This document shows, piece after piece, positions 28,318-36,840 of a DNA stretch of 64,000 nucleotides. A model generated the notes under the pieces. That model saw nothing but the letters and a program-made list of their open reading frames with translations, made no database searches and was not told the DNA's origin. Source of the stretch: Bacillus alkalisoli (GTDB lineage Bacteria > Bacillota > Bacilli > Bacillales > Bacillaceae_I); assembly GCF_002797415.1 (NCBI RefSeq), contig NZ_KZ454944.1:1940665-2004664 (forward strand). The letters are read 5' to 3'. Numbering within the stretch: the stretch's first letter is position 1; every line of letters begins with the position of its first letter. Made by a program: the position numbers and the translations under genes.

Positions 28318-29151
28318 TTATGCTAACCCAATTGTGTCAAAATGATTAATTAGCTTTTGTAAACTATGTGTTAGTTCTTCTCCAGTCATAGGTAAACCGT
28401 GTCCAGTAACCGCTACTTGAGGATTTAATGCGGCTAGCTTTTCTATTGAGCTTTTTGCATGAACCCAATCAAAGGTGAAGTACTTTGGAGGGCCGCTAAT
28501 TTCTTGTTTTTGAACAAGCACTTTCCAAAGTGATTCTTGCCTTACCGTCACAAAAGCATCCCCGGCAATTAGTAATCCATCACTTTCTCTAAAAAATGAT
28601 ACATGCCCTGGTGTATGACCAGGTGTGTGAACCCAATTCCAACCTAACAAATTTGGAACACTGTAATCATCCGGTAATGGTTGCACATACCCTGAAAGAT
28701 CTACACCGTGATTAGGGAACATCGGTGCAATCTTCGGGACTATTCCTCCATGCGCATCTGTGTTTGCTTCTGGGTAGTTACGCTTTCCTGTTAAATAAGG
28801 CATTTCCTCTAGATGGGCATAAACAGGAACTTGCCACTCTTCTAATAATTCAGCTAAAGAGCCAACATGGTCAAAATGGCCATGTGTTAACAAAATACAA
28901 GCTGGTTTAGTGCCTTTACCATATCTCTCTTCTAGTTTTTCCTTAATATGTTCTTTTGAATGTGGCATACCAGCATCAACAAGCACGAACTGATTATCCG
29001 GAAGGTCTATGTACACAATGTTCACTATTTTATCTGTAAAGCAATGAACGTCTGGAACAACTGTAATCTCCAGTTCGTTGTTTAATGACGTTAATGGCAA
29101 GTGTGATTCTGCAAAAGTATTAATATCTTGGTGAAGCTCGTGTTGATTCAT
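28318..29151 (-). CDS. MBL-fold metallo-hydrolase
   Basis: The 277-residue protein carries the metallo-beta-lactamase motifs in order: LTHGHFDHVG (HxHxDH), WVHTPGHTPGHVSFF (third His), LIAGDAF (bridging Asp) and VTGHGLPM (last His). It should bind two metals and hydrolyse a thioester, lactone or phosphoester; the substrate is unknown. Gene order gives no hint beyond its neighbour, a DMT exporter on the same strand 145 bases upstream with its own terminator. ATG follows AAAGGGG. Confidence 0.85.
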   Translation of the reverse strand: MNQHELHQDINTFAESHLPLTSLNNELEITVVPDVHCFTDKIVNIVYIDLPDNQFVLVDAGMPHSKEHIKEKLEERYGKGTKPACILLTHGHFDHVGSLAELLEEWQVPVYAHLEEMPYLTGKRNYPEANTDAHGGIVPKIAPMFPNHGVDLSGYVQPLPDDYSVPNLLGWNWVHTPGHTPGHVSFFRESDGLLIAGDAFVTVRQESLWKVLVQKQEISGPPKYFTFDWVHAKSSIEKLAALNPQVAVTGHGLPMTGEELTHSLQKLINHFDTIGLA

Positions 29152-29234
29152 GATGTAACAAACCCCTTTCTAACGATGAAAAGATTTCTTCCATAACGTT
29201 CTCTAAAAATACAAATATCATACATAAAAAAGAA

Positions 29235-29282
29235 GACAGGTGTTACGTACCATCTATTAAATGGTGTGTCGTAACTCCTGTC
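29235..29282 (-). terminator. Intrinsic terminator after the DMT exporter
   Basis: On the minus strand GACAGGAGTTACG pairs with CGTAACACCTGTC (one mismatch), with an inner ACCAT/ATGGT stem, followed by TTCTTTTTT. Confidence 0.8.
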
Positions 29283-29295
29283 CTAAAACTTTCTA

Positions 29296-30210
29296 TTATT
29301 TCGCAAGCCTCGGCTTCACCGCAATATTAATCGAAATAAATCTTGATGTAAAATATGTGAAAAAGTAACTTCCCAAAATAACAATTACACTTCCAAGTCC
29401 TTGTAACCAAGTCATCTGCTCTCCAAGTAGGAAAAATGCTAGAATAACCGTGAAGATGGGGTTGAAGTTTAAGAACAGCCCAGAAGTAGTAGCTCCAACT
29501 TTAGAAACGCCAATATTCCAAAGAACCATACATACAACGGTTGAGATAAGTCCTGTATAAGCAATAGCCCACACAAAAGAAGCATTAACATTTGTAATAT
29601 GTAAACTCGTCACATTGAAAGGTAAAAGTATCAACAACCCGAAAATACCTGAATAAAGTATCGCCATCATTGGTGATGTTGTGTGTGAAGCCCATTTACT
29701 ACAAACAGAGTAAATACCCCAAATACAGACCGCAGCCAGCATCCATAAATCTCCTACATTGAACTGAAAAGAAAGTAGATGTTGGATGTTTCCTTTTGAT
29801 AAAACGAGGAGTACACCGAATAAGGAAATAATCATAGATAAAATTTGCAGACCATTTAATTTTTCTTTTAAAAAGAAAAAAGAAAACACAGAGATAGTAA
29901 TAATGTTTAATGTGGAAATTAATCCAATATTCATAGCAGTGGAACTTTCTAAAGCGAGAAATTGAAAGACATTAAAAAGGGCTGCTCCAGTAATACCCAT
30001 TAGAAATAAAGGTAAAATTGCTTTTCGTGATGGTAGGATTTTCTTTTCTCTCCACCAAACTATTGGGAATAGACAAAGTACCGCAATTGCCCAGCGTAGT
30101 ATCGTTAACGTCATAGGGGAAGCATGATCGACTAAAAACTTACCCACGATGAAATTGCCAGCCCATAGGAAACTTGTTAAAAGTAGTAATCCGTAATATT
30201 TGTATGCCAT
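29296..30210 (-). CDS. EamA/DMT-family transporter
   Basis: The 304-residue protein has ten hydrophobic helices in two EamA repeats (SFLWAGNFIVGKFLVDHASP near the N-terminus; ISTVVCMVLWNIGVSKVGAT in the second half, with the usual NFNPIFTVILAFFLLGEQMT). Such proteins export metabolites and amino acids. It is divergent from an Lrp-type regulator, with 200 bases between them. Lrp-controlled amino-acid exporters are common, so the two probably form a sensing-export pair. ATG follows GGAGTGGA. Confidence 0.82.
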   Translation of the reverse strand: MAYKYYGLLLLTSFLWAGNFIVGKFLVDHASPMTLTILRWAIAVLCLFPIVWWREKKILPSRKAILPLFLMGITGAALFNVFQFLALESSTAMNIGLISTLNIITISVFSFFFLKEKLNGLQILSMIISLFGVLLVLSKGNIQHLLSFQFNVGDLWMLAAVCIWGIYSVCSKWASHTTSPMMAILYSGIFGLLILLPFNVTSLHITNVNASFVWAIAYTGLISTVVCMVLWNIGVSKVGATTSGLFLNFNPIFTVILAFFLLGEQMTWLQGLGSVIVILGSYFFTYFTSRFISINIAVKPRLAK

Positions 30211-30412
30211 AAAATAACTTCCACTCCGCTCAGTAATACTTGAATACTTGATGAAATAATTTTAACATTTTTCGTATATTTACAGATTAATTTATTTTAT
30301 AATAGTAAAAAAACAAAATAATGTTATGTGAATAATCAATATTAATTAAAAATATTTTGTATTAGAGAAACAGGTGTTATGTTTTTAGAATAATTGAAAG
30401 GTGTGATTGAAA

Positions 30413-30883
30413 GTGGAGTCCATTGTAAGTAAAGTTTTAGACGAAATAGACATACAACTATTAAAAATTTTACAAACGGAAGCACATCTAAGTAATTCAG
30501 AAATTGCAAAACGAGTTAAGTTGTCACCGCCTGCTACGCATGTCCGAATTAAAAGGTTAGAAAATGAAGGATACATACAGCAACGTGTTTCCATTTTAAA
30601 CCAAGAAAAGCTCGGATTTGATTTGTTGTCTATTATTTTTATTAGCACGAACATCCATCAAGCGGAGCAACTCGAAGTTTTGGAGCAAGCTTTAGGGGCA
30701 ATGCCTGAAGTATTAGAGTGCCACTTGTTAACAGGAGAGCATGATTACATGCTAAAGGTGATTAACAAAGATAGAAGAGAATTGGAGAATTTTATCCGGA
30801 AGTTGAATAAACTAGGGATAACACGAATACAAACGAGTCTTTCCTTAAGAGAAATAAAGTTTTCGACAGTATTACCTATTTAG
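30413..30883 (+). CDS. Lrp/AsnC-family transcriptional regulator
   Basis: From GTG 30413 (AAAGGTG nine bases upstream) the protein has 156 residues. The N-terminal helix-turn-helix reads IDIQLLKILQTEAHLSNSEI AKRVKLSPPATHVRIKRLE. The C-terminal RAM ligand-binding domain follows (LLSIIFISTNIH, VLECHLLTGEHDYMLKVINK, and ITRIQTSLSLREIK). It probably binds an amino acid and controls the divergent DMT exporter gene. TTG at 30407 is closer to the ribosome site than usual. Confidence 0.88.
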   Translation: MESIVSKVLDEIDIQLLKILQTEAHLSNSEIAKRVKLSPPATHVRIKRLENEGYIQQRVSILNQEKLGFDLLSIIFISTNIHQAEQLEVLEQALGAMPEVLECHLLTGEHDYMLKVINKDRRELENFIRKLNKLGITRIQTSLSLREIKFSTVLPI

Positions 30884-30986
30884 GACGAATTAGTCCAACA
30901 GAAGTGCAGGTCCTTTTAACATAATAATTGAGGTAAAGGAGAAGAAGTTTCAGAAAAACCGATGAAACATACGTTCTTATTTGTGA

Positions 30987-30992
30987 TATAAT
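30987..30992 (+). promoter_or_regulatory. Extended -10 box of toxin locus 2
   Basis: TGATATAAT is a strong extended -10, seven bases before the conserved GCAATAGTTATTCAGG 5' end. Confidence 0.6.
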
Positions 30993-31068
30993 AATTTTGC
31001 AATAGTTATTCAGGTAAACTCAAGGGTGGTCGGCATTACCCCAAGAACGAAAGGGGGTGGTGCTTGTG

Positions 31069-31152
31069 ATGACGACATTTCAGACGTTAGTGCTTATGAT
31101 TTCATTTGCCGGTTTGATTGTATCTATCGTCTCGTATTTAGACAGAAAATAA
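31069..31152 (+). CDS. Putative holin-like type I toxin, copy 2 (27 aa)
   Basis: ATG 31069 (or GTG 31066) after AAGGGGGTGG encodes TTFQTLVLMISFAGLIVSIV then SYLDRK. It is nearly identical to copy 1 at 15779. It is a single membrane helix with a basic end, as in holin-like type I toxins. The ribosome site is complementary to CCGCCCCCTT at 31202-31211 in the same RNA, and the 5' CTCAAGGGTGG (31019-31029) is complementary to CCACCCTTGAG (31154-31164). So the full transcript should fold into a translation-silent form. Confidence 0.82.
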   Translation: MTTFQTLVLMISFAGLIVSIVSYLDRK

Positions 31153-31272
31153 CCCACCCTTGAGCTTGACGGCAGAGTGGGTTATCTTATATTTAGACAA
31201 GCCGCCCCCTTGAAGGGACCTGCGACTATTGCTTGACCGAAACGGTGTTCGAGCACCGATTCGGTCTTTTTT
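31151..31272 (+). ncRNA. Structured 3' region of toxin locus 2
   Basis: A hairpin AACCCACCCT/AGAGTGGGTT (one mismatch) overlaps the stop codon. The anti-ribosome-site CCGCCCCCTT follows. ACCTGCGACTATTGC (31218-31232) matches the 5' end GCAATAGT...AGGT in reverse. A terminator GACCGAAACGGTG/CACCGATTCGGTC ends in TTTTTT. It corresponds element for element to 15864-15983. Confidence 0.6.
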
Positions 31273-31371
31273 AATATATGTCATTATACGCATATTATAA
31301 CCCATTTTAATAGAGTTGAAAACTAAAGAATATAGATAAGCCATTAGGGACTTTAACATAGCTATACTATC

Positions 31372-32276
31372 TCACTTCCTTGCCAACCCTCGCTCAAATG
31401 CAGCAAGATGATTTCGAGAAGCATTACCAACTTGTGTAAACACAGTTCGTACGTCTACTGGTAATTCAAACGTTAAAAATTTCTCATACATCGCAATGTT
31501 TTCAATCTCGCCATCTACACCAGCGCGATATGCGGCTTTCAGATTTTCAGGAGTGGTGACAAAAGAAGCTGAAATGTCCTCGGGCAACGGAACACCATAT
31601 CTTTCAAACAATGGTAATAACGCTTGAATGTGTCTTAACTCACTTTGCTTTATTTGAACAAAAGTACGAATATTTCCAAAGGTAGCTATAATGTTGTCAT
31701 ATCTAGCTTGTGCCAAATATTCATCTTGCAAAGCAAAGGTCAACATCTGTGCTAAATCTAGAGATTCCGCCCCAAGTGCACCTATTGCACCGAAATTCTT
31801 GTTTTGACGGTCTGACCTTATTAATTCTATATTTTTTGAAAAAAAAACAAAAACCATACCGCGTGATTTTGCTCATCAGCCGCCGCTCGCCGAAATGCCT
31901 TTTTAATCAATATATCCTTCGCTTTATCCGCAATATCTAAGTAAAAATCAACGGTTTCTTGTTCGTCAATAAAAGAAGCTTCTAACGCTTCTGTATATGT
32001 TTCAGCGCACTCTTCACCTATTTCTGGTTGTGGTTGTCTACCAGTTAAGTTTAAATAAAGTCTACTAAACTCCTCCAAGTGGCGAATTTCATCTTTTCGA
32101 ATTTCTAATATTCGATCTCTTTCTTTTTCTGTTGGCGCCATCTCAGCTAATTTTTCATAACATTGAACTGCGCTATACTCTCCATTAATTGCTTTTTGGA
32201 TATCAGAAACTAATATCGAATCATTTGTTGTACGCCAGTATTGTTGTGCGTATTGATAATATGGATTTGTATACAT
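31372..32276 (-). pseudogene. Two-domain ferritin-like protein with a frameshift in a T9 tract
   Basis: ATG 32276 follows GGGAGG. The first part (~143 residues) is a rubrerythrin-like four-helix domain: INGEYSAVQCYEKLAEMAP, RKDEIRHLEEFSRLY and RRAAADEQNHAVWFLFFF (Glu and ExxH metal ligands). In a run of nine T residues (31838-31847) the frame breaks. The next frame continues SKNIELIRSDRQNKNFG and a second ferritin-like domain like DUF2202 (LQDEYLAQARYDNIIATFG, SELRHIQALLPLFERYGVPL). Repaired length is about 300 residues. Related proteins occur in Bacillus spores. The T-tract could be a slippage or sequencing site. Confidence 0.75.
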
Positions 32277-32593
32277 ATAATACCTCCCATGTTCTTTCCA
32301 ATTTGTTTATCATATGTCAGAAAGAGAAGTGAAGGTGCAAGGCCAATTTAATAATATAAGGTATTATTTGTTCCTAGAAACATTATCCATTAAATTTGAA
32401 ACTTTTCTTAAACTCTATCGTAAATTCTGTAAGAGAAAGGAGTTGCTAGTATGAAAGAAGTAAAAATCCTGAAAAATTTAAAAAATAATTCATAACAATA
32501 TTTAGCTGCTGTAAGAGTGAAATAAGAAAATAATGACAAAAAACACACGTCTTAGTATTTCTTTCTTTTGTTAAAAATGAAAGGAGCATTCAT
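32277..32593. other. Intergenic region with a 14-codon mini-ORF
   Basis: Apart from promoters the only coding signal is ATG 32451 with a good AAAGGAG site, encoding MKEVKILKNLKNNS then a stop at 32493-32495. It has no recognisable relative and may be a small peptide or a remnant. Nothing else is seen. Confidence 0.3.
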
Positions 32594-33115
32594 ATGATTA
32601 TTAGACCGGCTAAATTAACTGATGCCAGTGGAATAGCTAAAGTTCATGTAGATAGTTGGAGAACTACATACAATAACATCATCCCAAATGAATACTTAAA
32701 TAATCTATCCTATCAAACACGTGAAGAATTATGGATTAATAATATTCCACATTCCATCGTTTTTGTGGCCGAAAACAATAACGATGAAATTGTCGGGTTT
32801 TCTACAGGTTGTAAAGAAAGAAGTGGTAAATATTCAGGGTATATGGGAGAACTTAGCGCCATTTATATTTTGGAGGAGTTTCAAGGCCGGGGATTAGGCA
32901 AAGCACTTGTAACACCAGTAATAAAAGAATTAGAAAAGTTAGGAATACATTCCCTGCTCGTACTTGTGTTAGAAGATAATAAGTCCAAATTGTTTTATGA
33001 GTCACTAGGTGGCAAGTTACTAGATAAAATCGAGGTCGAAATCGCTGGAAAGAAGCTTAATGAACTAGTTTATGGCTGGGAAGATTTAAATATTTTAAGA
33101 TACAAGAAACAGTGA
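32594..33115 (+). CDS. GNAT-family N-acetyltransferase
   Basis: The 173-residue protein has the GNAT layout: IIRPAKLTDASGIAKVHVDSW, FVAENNNDEIVGFSTG, a core strand GELSAIYILEEFQGRGLGKA (acetyl-CoA loop QGRGLG) and a late LFYESLGGK. The HVDSWRTTY/IPNEYLNNLS region is typical of the widespread Bacillus subgroup whose substrates are unknown. ATG follows AAAGGAG. Confidence 0.85.
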   Translation: MIIRPAKLTDASGIAKVHVDSWRTTYNNIIPNEYLNNLSYQTREELWINNIPHSIVFVAENNNDEIVGFSTGCKERSGKYSGYMGELSAIYILEEFQGRGLGKALVTPVIKELEKLGIHSLLVLVLEDNKSKLFYESLGGKLLDKIEVEIAGKKLNELVYGWEDLNILRYKKQ

Positions 33116-33269
33116 GGAGTCATTTCTAAAATTATGATTGTAGGTGTGAATAAAGAGTATGAACATAAAACCATCAACATAACAAATAGCTTACTGTATT
33201 AACCTTTTTGTATCAGAAAAAAGTATCTATAGAAAAATTGAATCTGTTGACTGAAAGGAGGGGATTCCA

Positions 33270-33731
33270 ATGATCATAAGGCTAGCTGAAGATAAAGATA
33301 TACAGAGTTTAATTAAAATGAGATGGGATTTCACCATTGAACATGACGAGACGAAGAAAATCGCACAAACGTCATACGAAAGTTTTGAGAAAGAATGTAA
33401 AAGTTTCTTAGTAGACGCTATCAATAGAGACCAATGGTTTATATGGGTAGCTGAGGTAGAAGAGAAGGTTGTTTCCCACATATTCATAGAACTAATTCAT
33501 AAAGTACCACGGCCTGGTAGAGTAACGTATCCGTTTGCCTATATGACAAATGTATATACGATTCCTGAATTTAGAAGCATGGGTATTGGGAGTAAGCTAA
33601 TCTCAAAGGTAAATGAGTGGACGAAAGAGAATAAGTACGAATTCATTATTGTATGGCCAAGTGAAGACAGTATTAACTTTTATAAGAAAAATGGATATGT
33701 ACATAGCACAGAGCCGATGGAATATGTATAA
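33270..33731 (+). CDS. GNAT-family N-acetyltransferase
   Basis: The 153-residue protein contains IRLAEDKDIQSLIKMRWDFT, FIWVAEVEEKVVSHIFIEL, a core strand AYMTNVYTIPEFRSMGIGSK (acetyl-CoA loop RSMGIG) and a NFYKKNGY C-terminal motif. The substrate is unknown; the MRWDFTIEH start resembles acetyltransferases annotated as possible resistance enzymes, but I cannot confirm that. ATG follows GAAAGGAGGGG. Confidence 0.83.
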   Translation: MIIRLAEDKDIQSLIKMRWDFTIEHDETKKIAQTSYESFEKECKSFLVDAINRDQWFIWVAEVEEKVVSHIFIELIHKVPRPGRVTYPFAYMTNVYTIPEFRSMGIGSKLISKVNEWTKENKYEFIIVWPSEDSINFYKKNGYVHSTEPMEYV

Positions 33732-33775
33732 ATCGGAGTGTCAAGTGATAGTCATCATTCTAGGAGGAATTCATC

Positions 33776-33979
33776 ATGTTTGTAGGTCGTACCCTTTATA
33801 TATTAGGTCTTATTTTTGTTTTCTTTAGTATCCTTTTCTTCATTATGGCATTTTTTAATAACGACGATTTATTGTTCCCGTTATTTGGTCTGTTAAATGG
33901 GTTCATTGCAATGGGTATAGGAGACCTTGTCATTGATATGAACCATAAAAATAGAATGGAAGCAAAGAGAGAGGCTTAA
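33776..33979 (+). CDS. Small two-helix membrane protein
   Basis: The 67-residue protein has two hydrophobic helices (residues 5-26 and 31-53) and a basic C-tail NHKNRMEAKREA. ATG follows AGGAGGAATTC, 44 bases after the acetyltransferase, so it may share that transcript. No family recognised. Confidence 0.6.
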   Translation: MFVGRTLYILGLIFVFFSILFFIMAFFNNDDLLFPLFGLLNGFIAMGIGDLVIDMNHKNRMEAKREA

Positions 33980-34211
33980 TTGGTAAAAACATTTTTAATT
34001 GAAGAGGAGACCATTAAAGTGTTTAAAATGACTTCTCTGAAATATACTTGCTGAAAAAAAGAATGCTTTAGAATAAGTCTATACATAATAAATAGGGACT
34101 ATTGTTCTATTTACGAGAAAATTGTCGAAAAGTTTACACTATATTAATAATAGTAAGTTAAACTTAAAATGTAAGACTTTAATAGACTTAAAAGTGGAGA
34201 GGAGCAAGAAA

Positions 34212-36614
34212 ATGCAGAATAGTAGATTCAAGCAAATTTTTTCTGTGATGATCGCCCTATTTTTAGTAATTGGCTTAATCACACCTGCTTCAAACAGTTC
34301 GGCTGCAACAACTAATTCGTTAACCGTTGCAGAAGCAATTGCAAATAACACGGGGAAAGGTACAGTTGTGGGGTATATTGTAGGTACTTCTAGAACTGGA
34401 TCTAGTCTTGGAACTGGAACATTTGAGAACTTTACGGTAAACACGAATGTTCTAATTGCAGACACTCCAAGTGAAACAGACCTAAATAAAATGATTCCAG
34501 TACAGCTTCCTAATAACACTATTCGCACAGCTGTAAACTTAGTAGACAATCCTACTAATTTAGGAAAAAAGTTTTCGTTCACTGGAAATTTAGCACTTTA
34601 TTTCGGAGTACCAGGTTTAAGGGATCTGTCTGGATATGAATTCATCGGTGACAAGGATGGCACAAACCCAGATCCAACACCGGAACCACCAGGTGATGAA
34701 GATCCAGTAGTAGATGCTATTACTGTAAGGCAAGCTATCGATAACAATAGCGGAACCGCAACAGTCGAAGGGTTTATTGTTGGTACAAGAAACGACTTTG
34801 AAGGTCCATTTACAGCTGCAACTAACATCCAAATTGCGGATCACCCACATGAAAGAGCACTAATAAATACATTACCAGTTCAATTGACAACAGGTGTAAT
34901 TCGCAATAGTTTAAATTTAGTAGATAATCCAGATTTATTAGGGAAGAAAATTAGAATTACAGGTAATCTAGAATCATATTTTACTGTTCCTGGTTTAAAA
35001 AGTCCAACATCATTTGAAATCTTAGAAGATGGCGATATCCCAGAACTAATTATTCCTGAAGTATCTCTAAAAGAAGCTAGAGGAATGATTGGTCAAACGG
35101 TTATTACAGAAGGTGTTGTAAATGTGGATAACAACCTTTTACAGCCTGGTAGACTTTCTGTATACATTCAAGATGAAGATGCTGGAATTCAACTTTTCGC
35201 TTACCAAGCAAACCGATTCCCTGATATTAAAGAGGGCGACCGTGTACAGGTAAAAGGAAAAGTTGGAGTATATAATGGAGTAACACAAGTAGAAGTAGAA
35301 GAATTAACGATTACAGAGCGTGGACAAGCTGCCACTCCTAAACAAGTGTCTGTTGCAGACTATTCCAACAGTACTTCAGCAGAAGCGTTAGAAGGACAAT
35401 TGGTAACGTTTACAGGATTCATTTTTAGTGTTCCTGATTACAGTTCAGGTGGAGCGAACATTACAGTTATAGATGAAGATTTAAATGTCGTACTTATTCG
35501 TGCTTGGGAGAGTACTGGTATCGACTTAACTAGTATTACACCTAACAAATGGTATGAAATCACTGCTATTTCTAGCGAATATCGTGGTACGTACCAAGTA
35601 CTACCTAGATCAAATGCTGATATGAAAATATTAGAAGAGCAAAAAGAAAAACCTTTTTACGGTGGAAAAGAAGTTCTTGCAACTGTTGAGAGAGTAGTAG
35701 ACGGGGACACAGTGCGTCTATCCACACCAGTTTTTGGAGCTAAAAATGTTCGTTTTTTAAACATCGACACATTAGAAACGTACCATTCAGTTCGAAATGA
35801 ATTAGACGAAAACCAAATGAAACACGGAAAACGAGCTGGTGACCATTTGCGTACAATGCTTGCGGATGGCGATGAAGTTATTTTACGAATTGGTGAAGAG
35901 CCTCTAGATGGGTACGGCCGCTTATTAGCAGAAGTTATCACACTAGACGGTGTGAATACAAACTATGAAATGGTACTAGCTGGTCATGCAGTTACATATT
36001 TTATATGGCCCTTTGAAAGTGATGTAGTAGAAAAATACGGTAAAGCGTTAAAAGAAGCAAAAGACGCAGGTCTTGCCATTTGGAATCCGGAAGATCCAAT
36101 GATGGAATATCCATTCGAATTCCGTGCTCGTGAAGGTGGATCTACACCAAAACGTCCAGTAGGAGATTATCGTACGAAATATTATGTACCAGCTTCTGAA
36201 TGGCGTTCTGTTGAGCCAGAATATCGCGTGTTTTTCCATACAGAGGAAGATGCTATTTCGGCTGGTTACAGTCCAATGCCTGTTTCCAAGTTAGCTGTAC
36301 TACAAGATATTAAAGCGGCGCTAGTTCTTTACAACAGTGAAGACCACTTATATAAACGTAGTACTTTCAACGTAATATTTAATCAAACAAACACAGTAGA
36401 AAATCACGCATTAAAATTAGAATTACCAAAAAATGAGCGAGCACTTCAAGCGCATAATCATAACTATCTACGTGCATTAGAAAAGTTATTACTTGATTTG
36501 GAAAAGGAATATTCCAATGAAAATCTAAGCGAATCAGCATACGATGCGATATACGGCTTAGTGGAAGTGGTGCTTTCTAAAGAAGCAATGGAACTAGAAG
36601 AACTAGCAAGTTAA
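34212..36614 (+). CDS. Secreted YhcR-like nuclease (OB-fold repeats + thermonuclease)
   Basis: From ATG 34212 (GGAGAGGAG) the protein has 800 residues. A signal peptide ends near SSAATT. Two tandem repeats follow (LTVAEAIANNTGKGTVVGYI and ITVRQAIDNNSGTATVEGFI), joined by a Pro/Glu linker, as in the YhcR N-terminus. Then come an OB-fold stretch (VSLKEARGMIGQTVITEGVV) and a thermonuclease domain (TVERVVDGDTVRLS, VRFLNIDTLET, EEPLDGYGRLLAEV). A final part has VFFHTEEDAISAGYSPM, like the Ada-type metal module but without its cysteines. It should degrade extracellular DNA or RNA. The 5'-nucleotidase domain of YhcR is absent. It converges with the LVIVD gene. Confidence 0.85.
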   Translation: MQNSRFKQIFSVMIALFLVIGLITPASNSSAATTNSLTVAEAIANNTGKGTVVGYIVGTSRTGSSLGTGTFENFTVNTNVLIADTPSETDLNKMIPVQLPNNTIRTAVNLVDNPTNLGKKFSFTGNLALYFGVPGLRDLSGYEFIGDKDGTNPDPTPEPPGDEDPVVDAITVRQAIDNNSGTATVEGFIVGTRNDFEGPFTAATNIQIADHPHERALINTLPVQLTTGVIRNSLNLVDNPDLLGKKIRITGNLESYFTVPGLKSPTSFEILEDGDIPELIIPEVSLKEARGMIGQTVITEGVVNVDNNLLQPGRLSVYIQDEDAGIQLFAYQANRFPDIKEGDRVQVKGKVGVYNGVTQVEVEELTITERGQAATPKQVSVADYSNSTSAEALEGQLVTFTGFIFSVPDYSSGGANITVIDEDLNVVLIRAWESTGIDLTSITPNKWYEITAISSEYRGTYQVLPRSNADMKILEEQKEKPFYGGKEVLATVERVVDGDTVRLSTPVFGAKNVRFLNIDTLETYHSVRNELDENQMKHGKRAGDHLRTMLADGDEVILRIGEEPLDGYGRLLAEVITLDGVNTNYEMVLAGHAVTYFIWPFESDVVEKYGKALKEAKDAGLAIWNPEDPMMEYPFEFRAREGGSTPKRPVGDYRTKYYVPASEWRSVEPEYRVFFHTEEDAISAGYSPMPVSKLAVLQDIKAALVLYNSEDHLYKRSTFNVIFNQTNTVENHALKLELPKNERALQAHNHNYLRALEKLLLDLEKEYSNENLSESAYDAIYGLVEVVLSKEAMELEELAS

Positions 36615-36622
36615 TTTATTTA

Positions 36623-36662
36623 AAGAGCTGAGAGGATATTTATTTAACCTTTTAGCTCTTTT
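36623..36662 (+). terminator. Intrinsic terminator after the nuclease gene
   Basis: AAAGAGCTGAGAGG pairs with CCTTTTAGCTCTTT (minor mismatches) and is followed by TT and G. Confidence 0.75.
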
Positions 36663-36798
36663 TGTATAGTTTTAAATTACTATGCTTACTTTTGAATTTA
36701 ATTAATCTATAAGAATTGCAAGAGGGACTAAATCCTATGATTAAAGATTATTTATTAATTATACTTTAACAGCTAAATGAAACTAGTAACCTTCCATA

Positions 36799-36835
36799 AA
36801 AAATGCATGGATTAAACAATAACCCATGCATTTTT
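36799..36835. terminator. Bidirectional terminator after the LVIVD gene
   Basis: AAAAATGCATGG and CCATGCATTTTT form a perfect 12-bp stem with T-runs on both strands. Confidence 0.85.
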
Positions 36836-36840
36836 CTTAT

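Noticed and set aside
30884-31068. T-box or amino-acid leader after the Lrp gene
   Set aside because: No specifier loop or T-box word; the sequence matches the 5' region of toxin locus 1.
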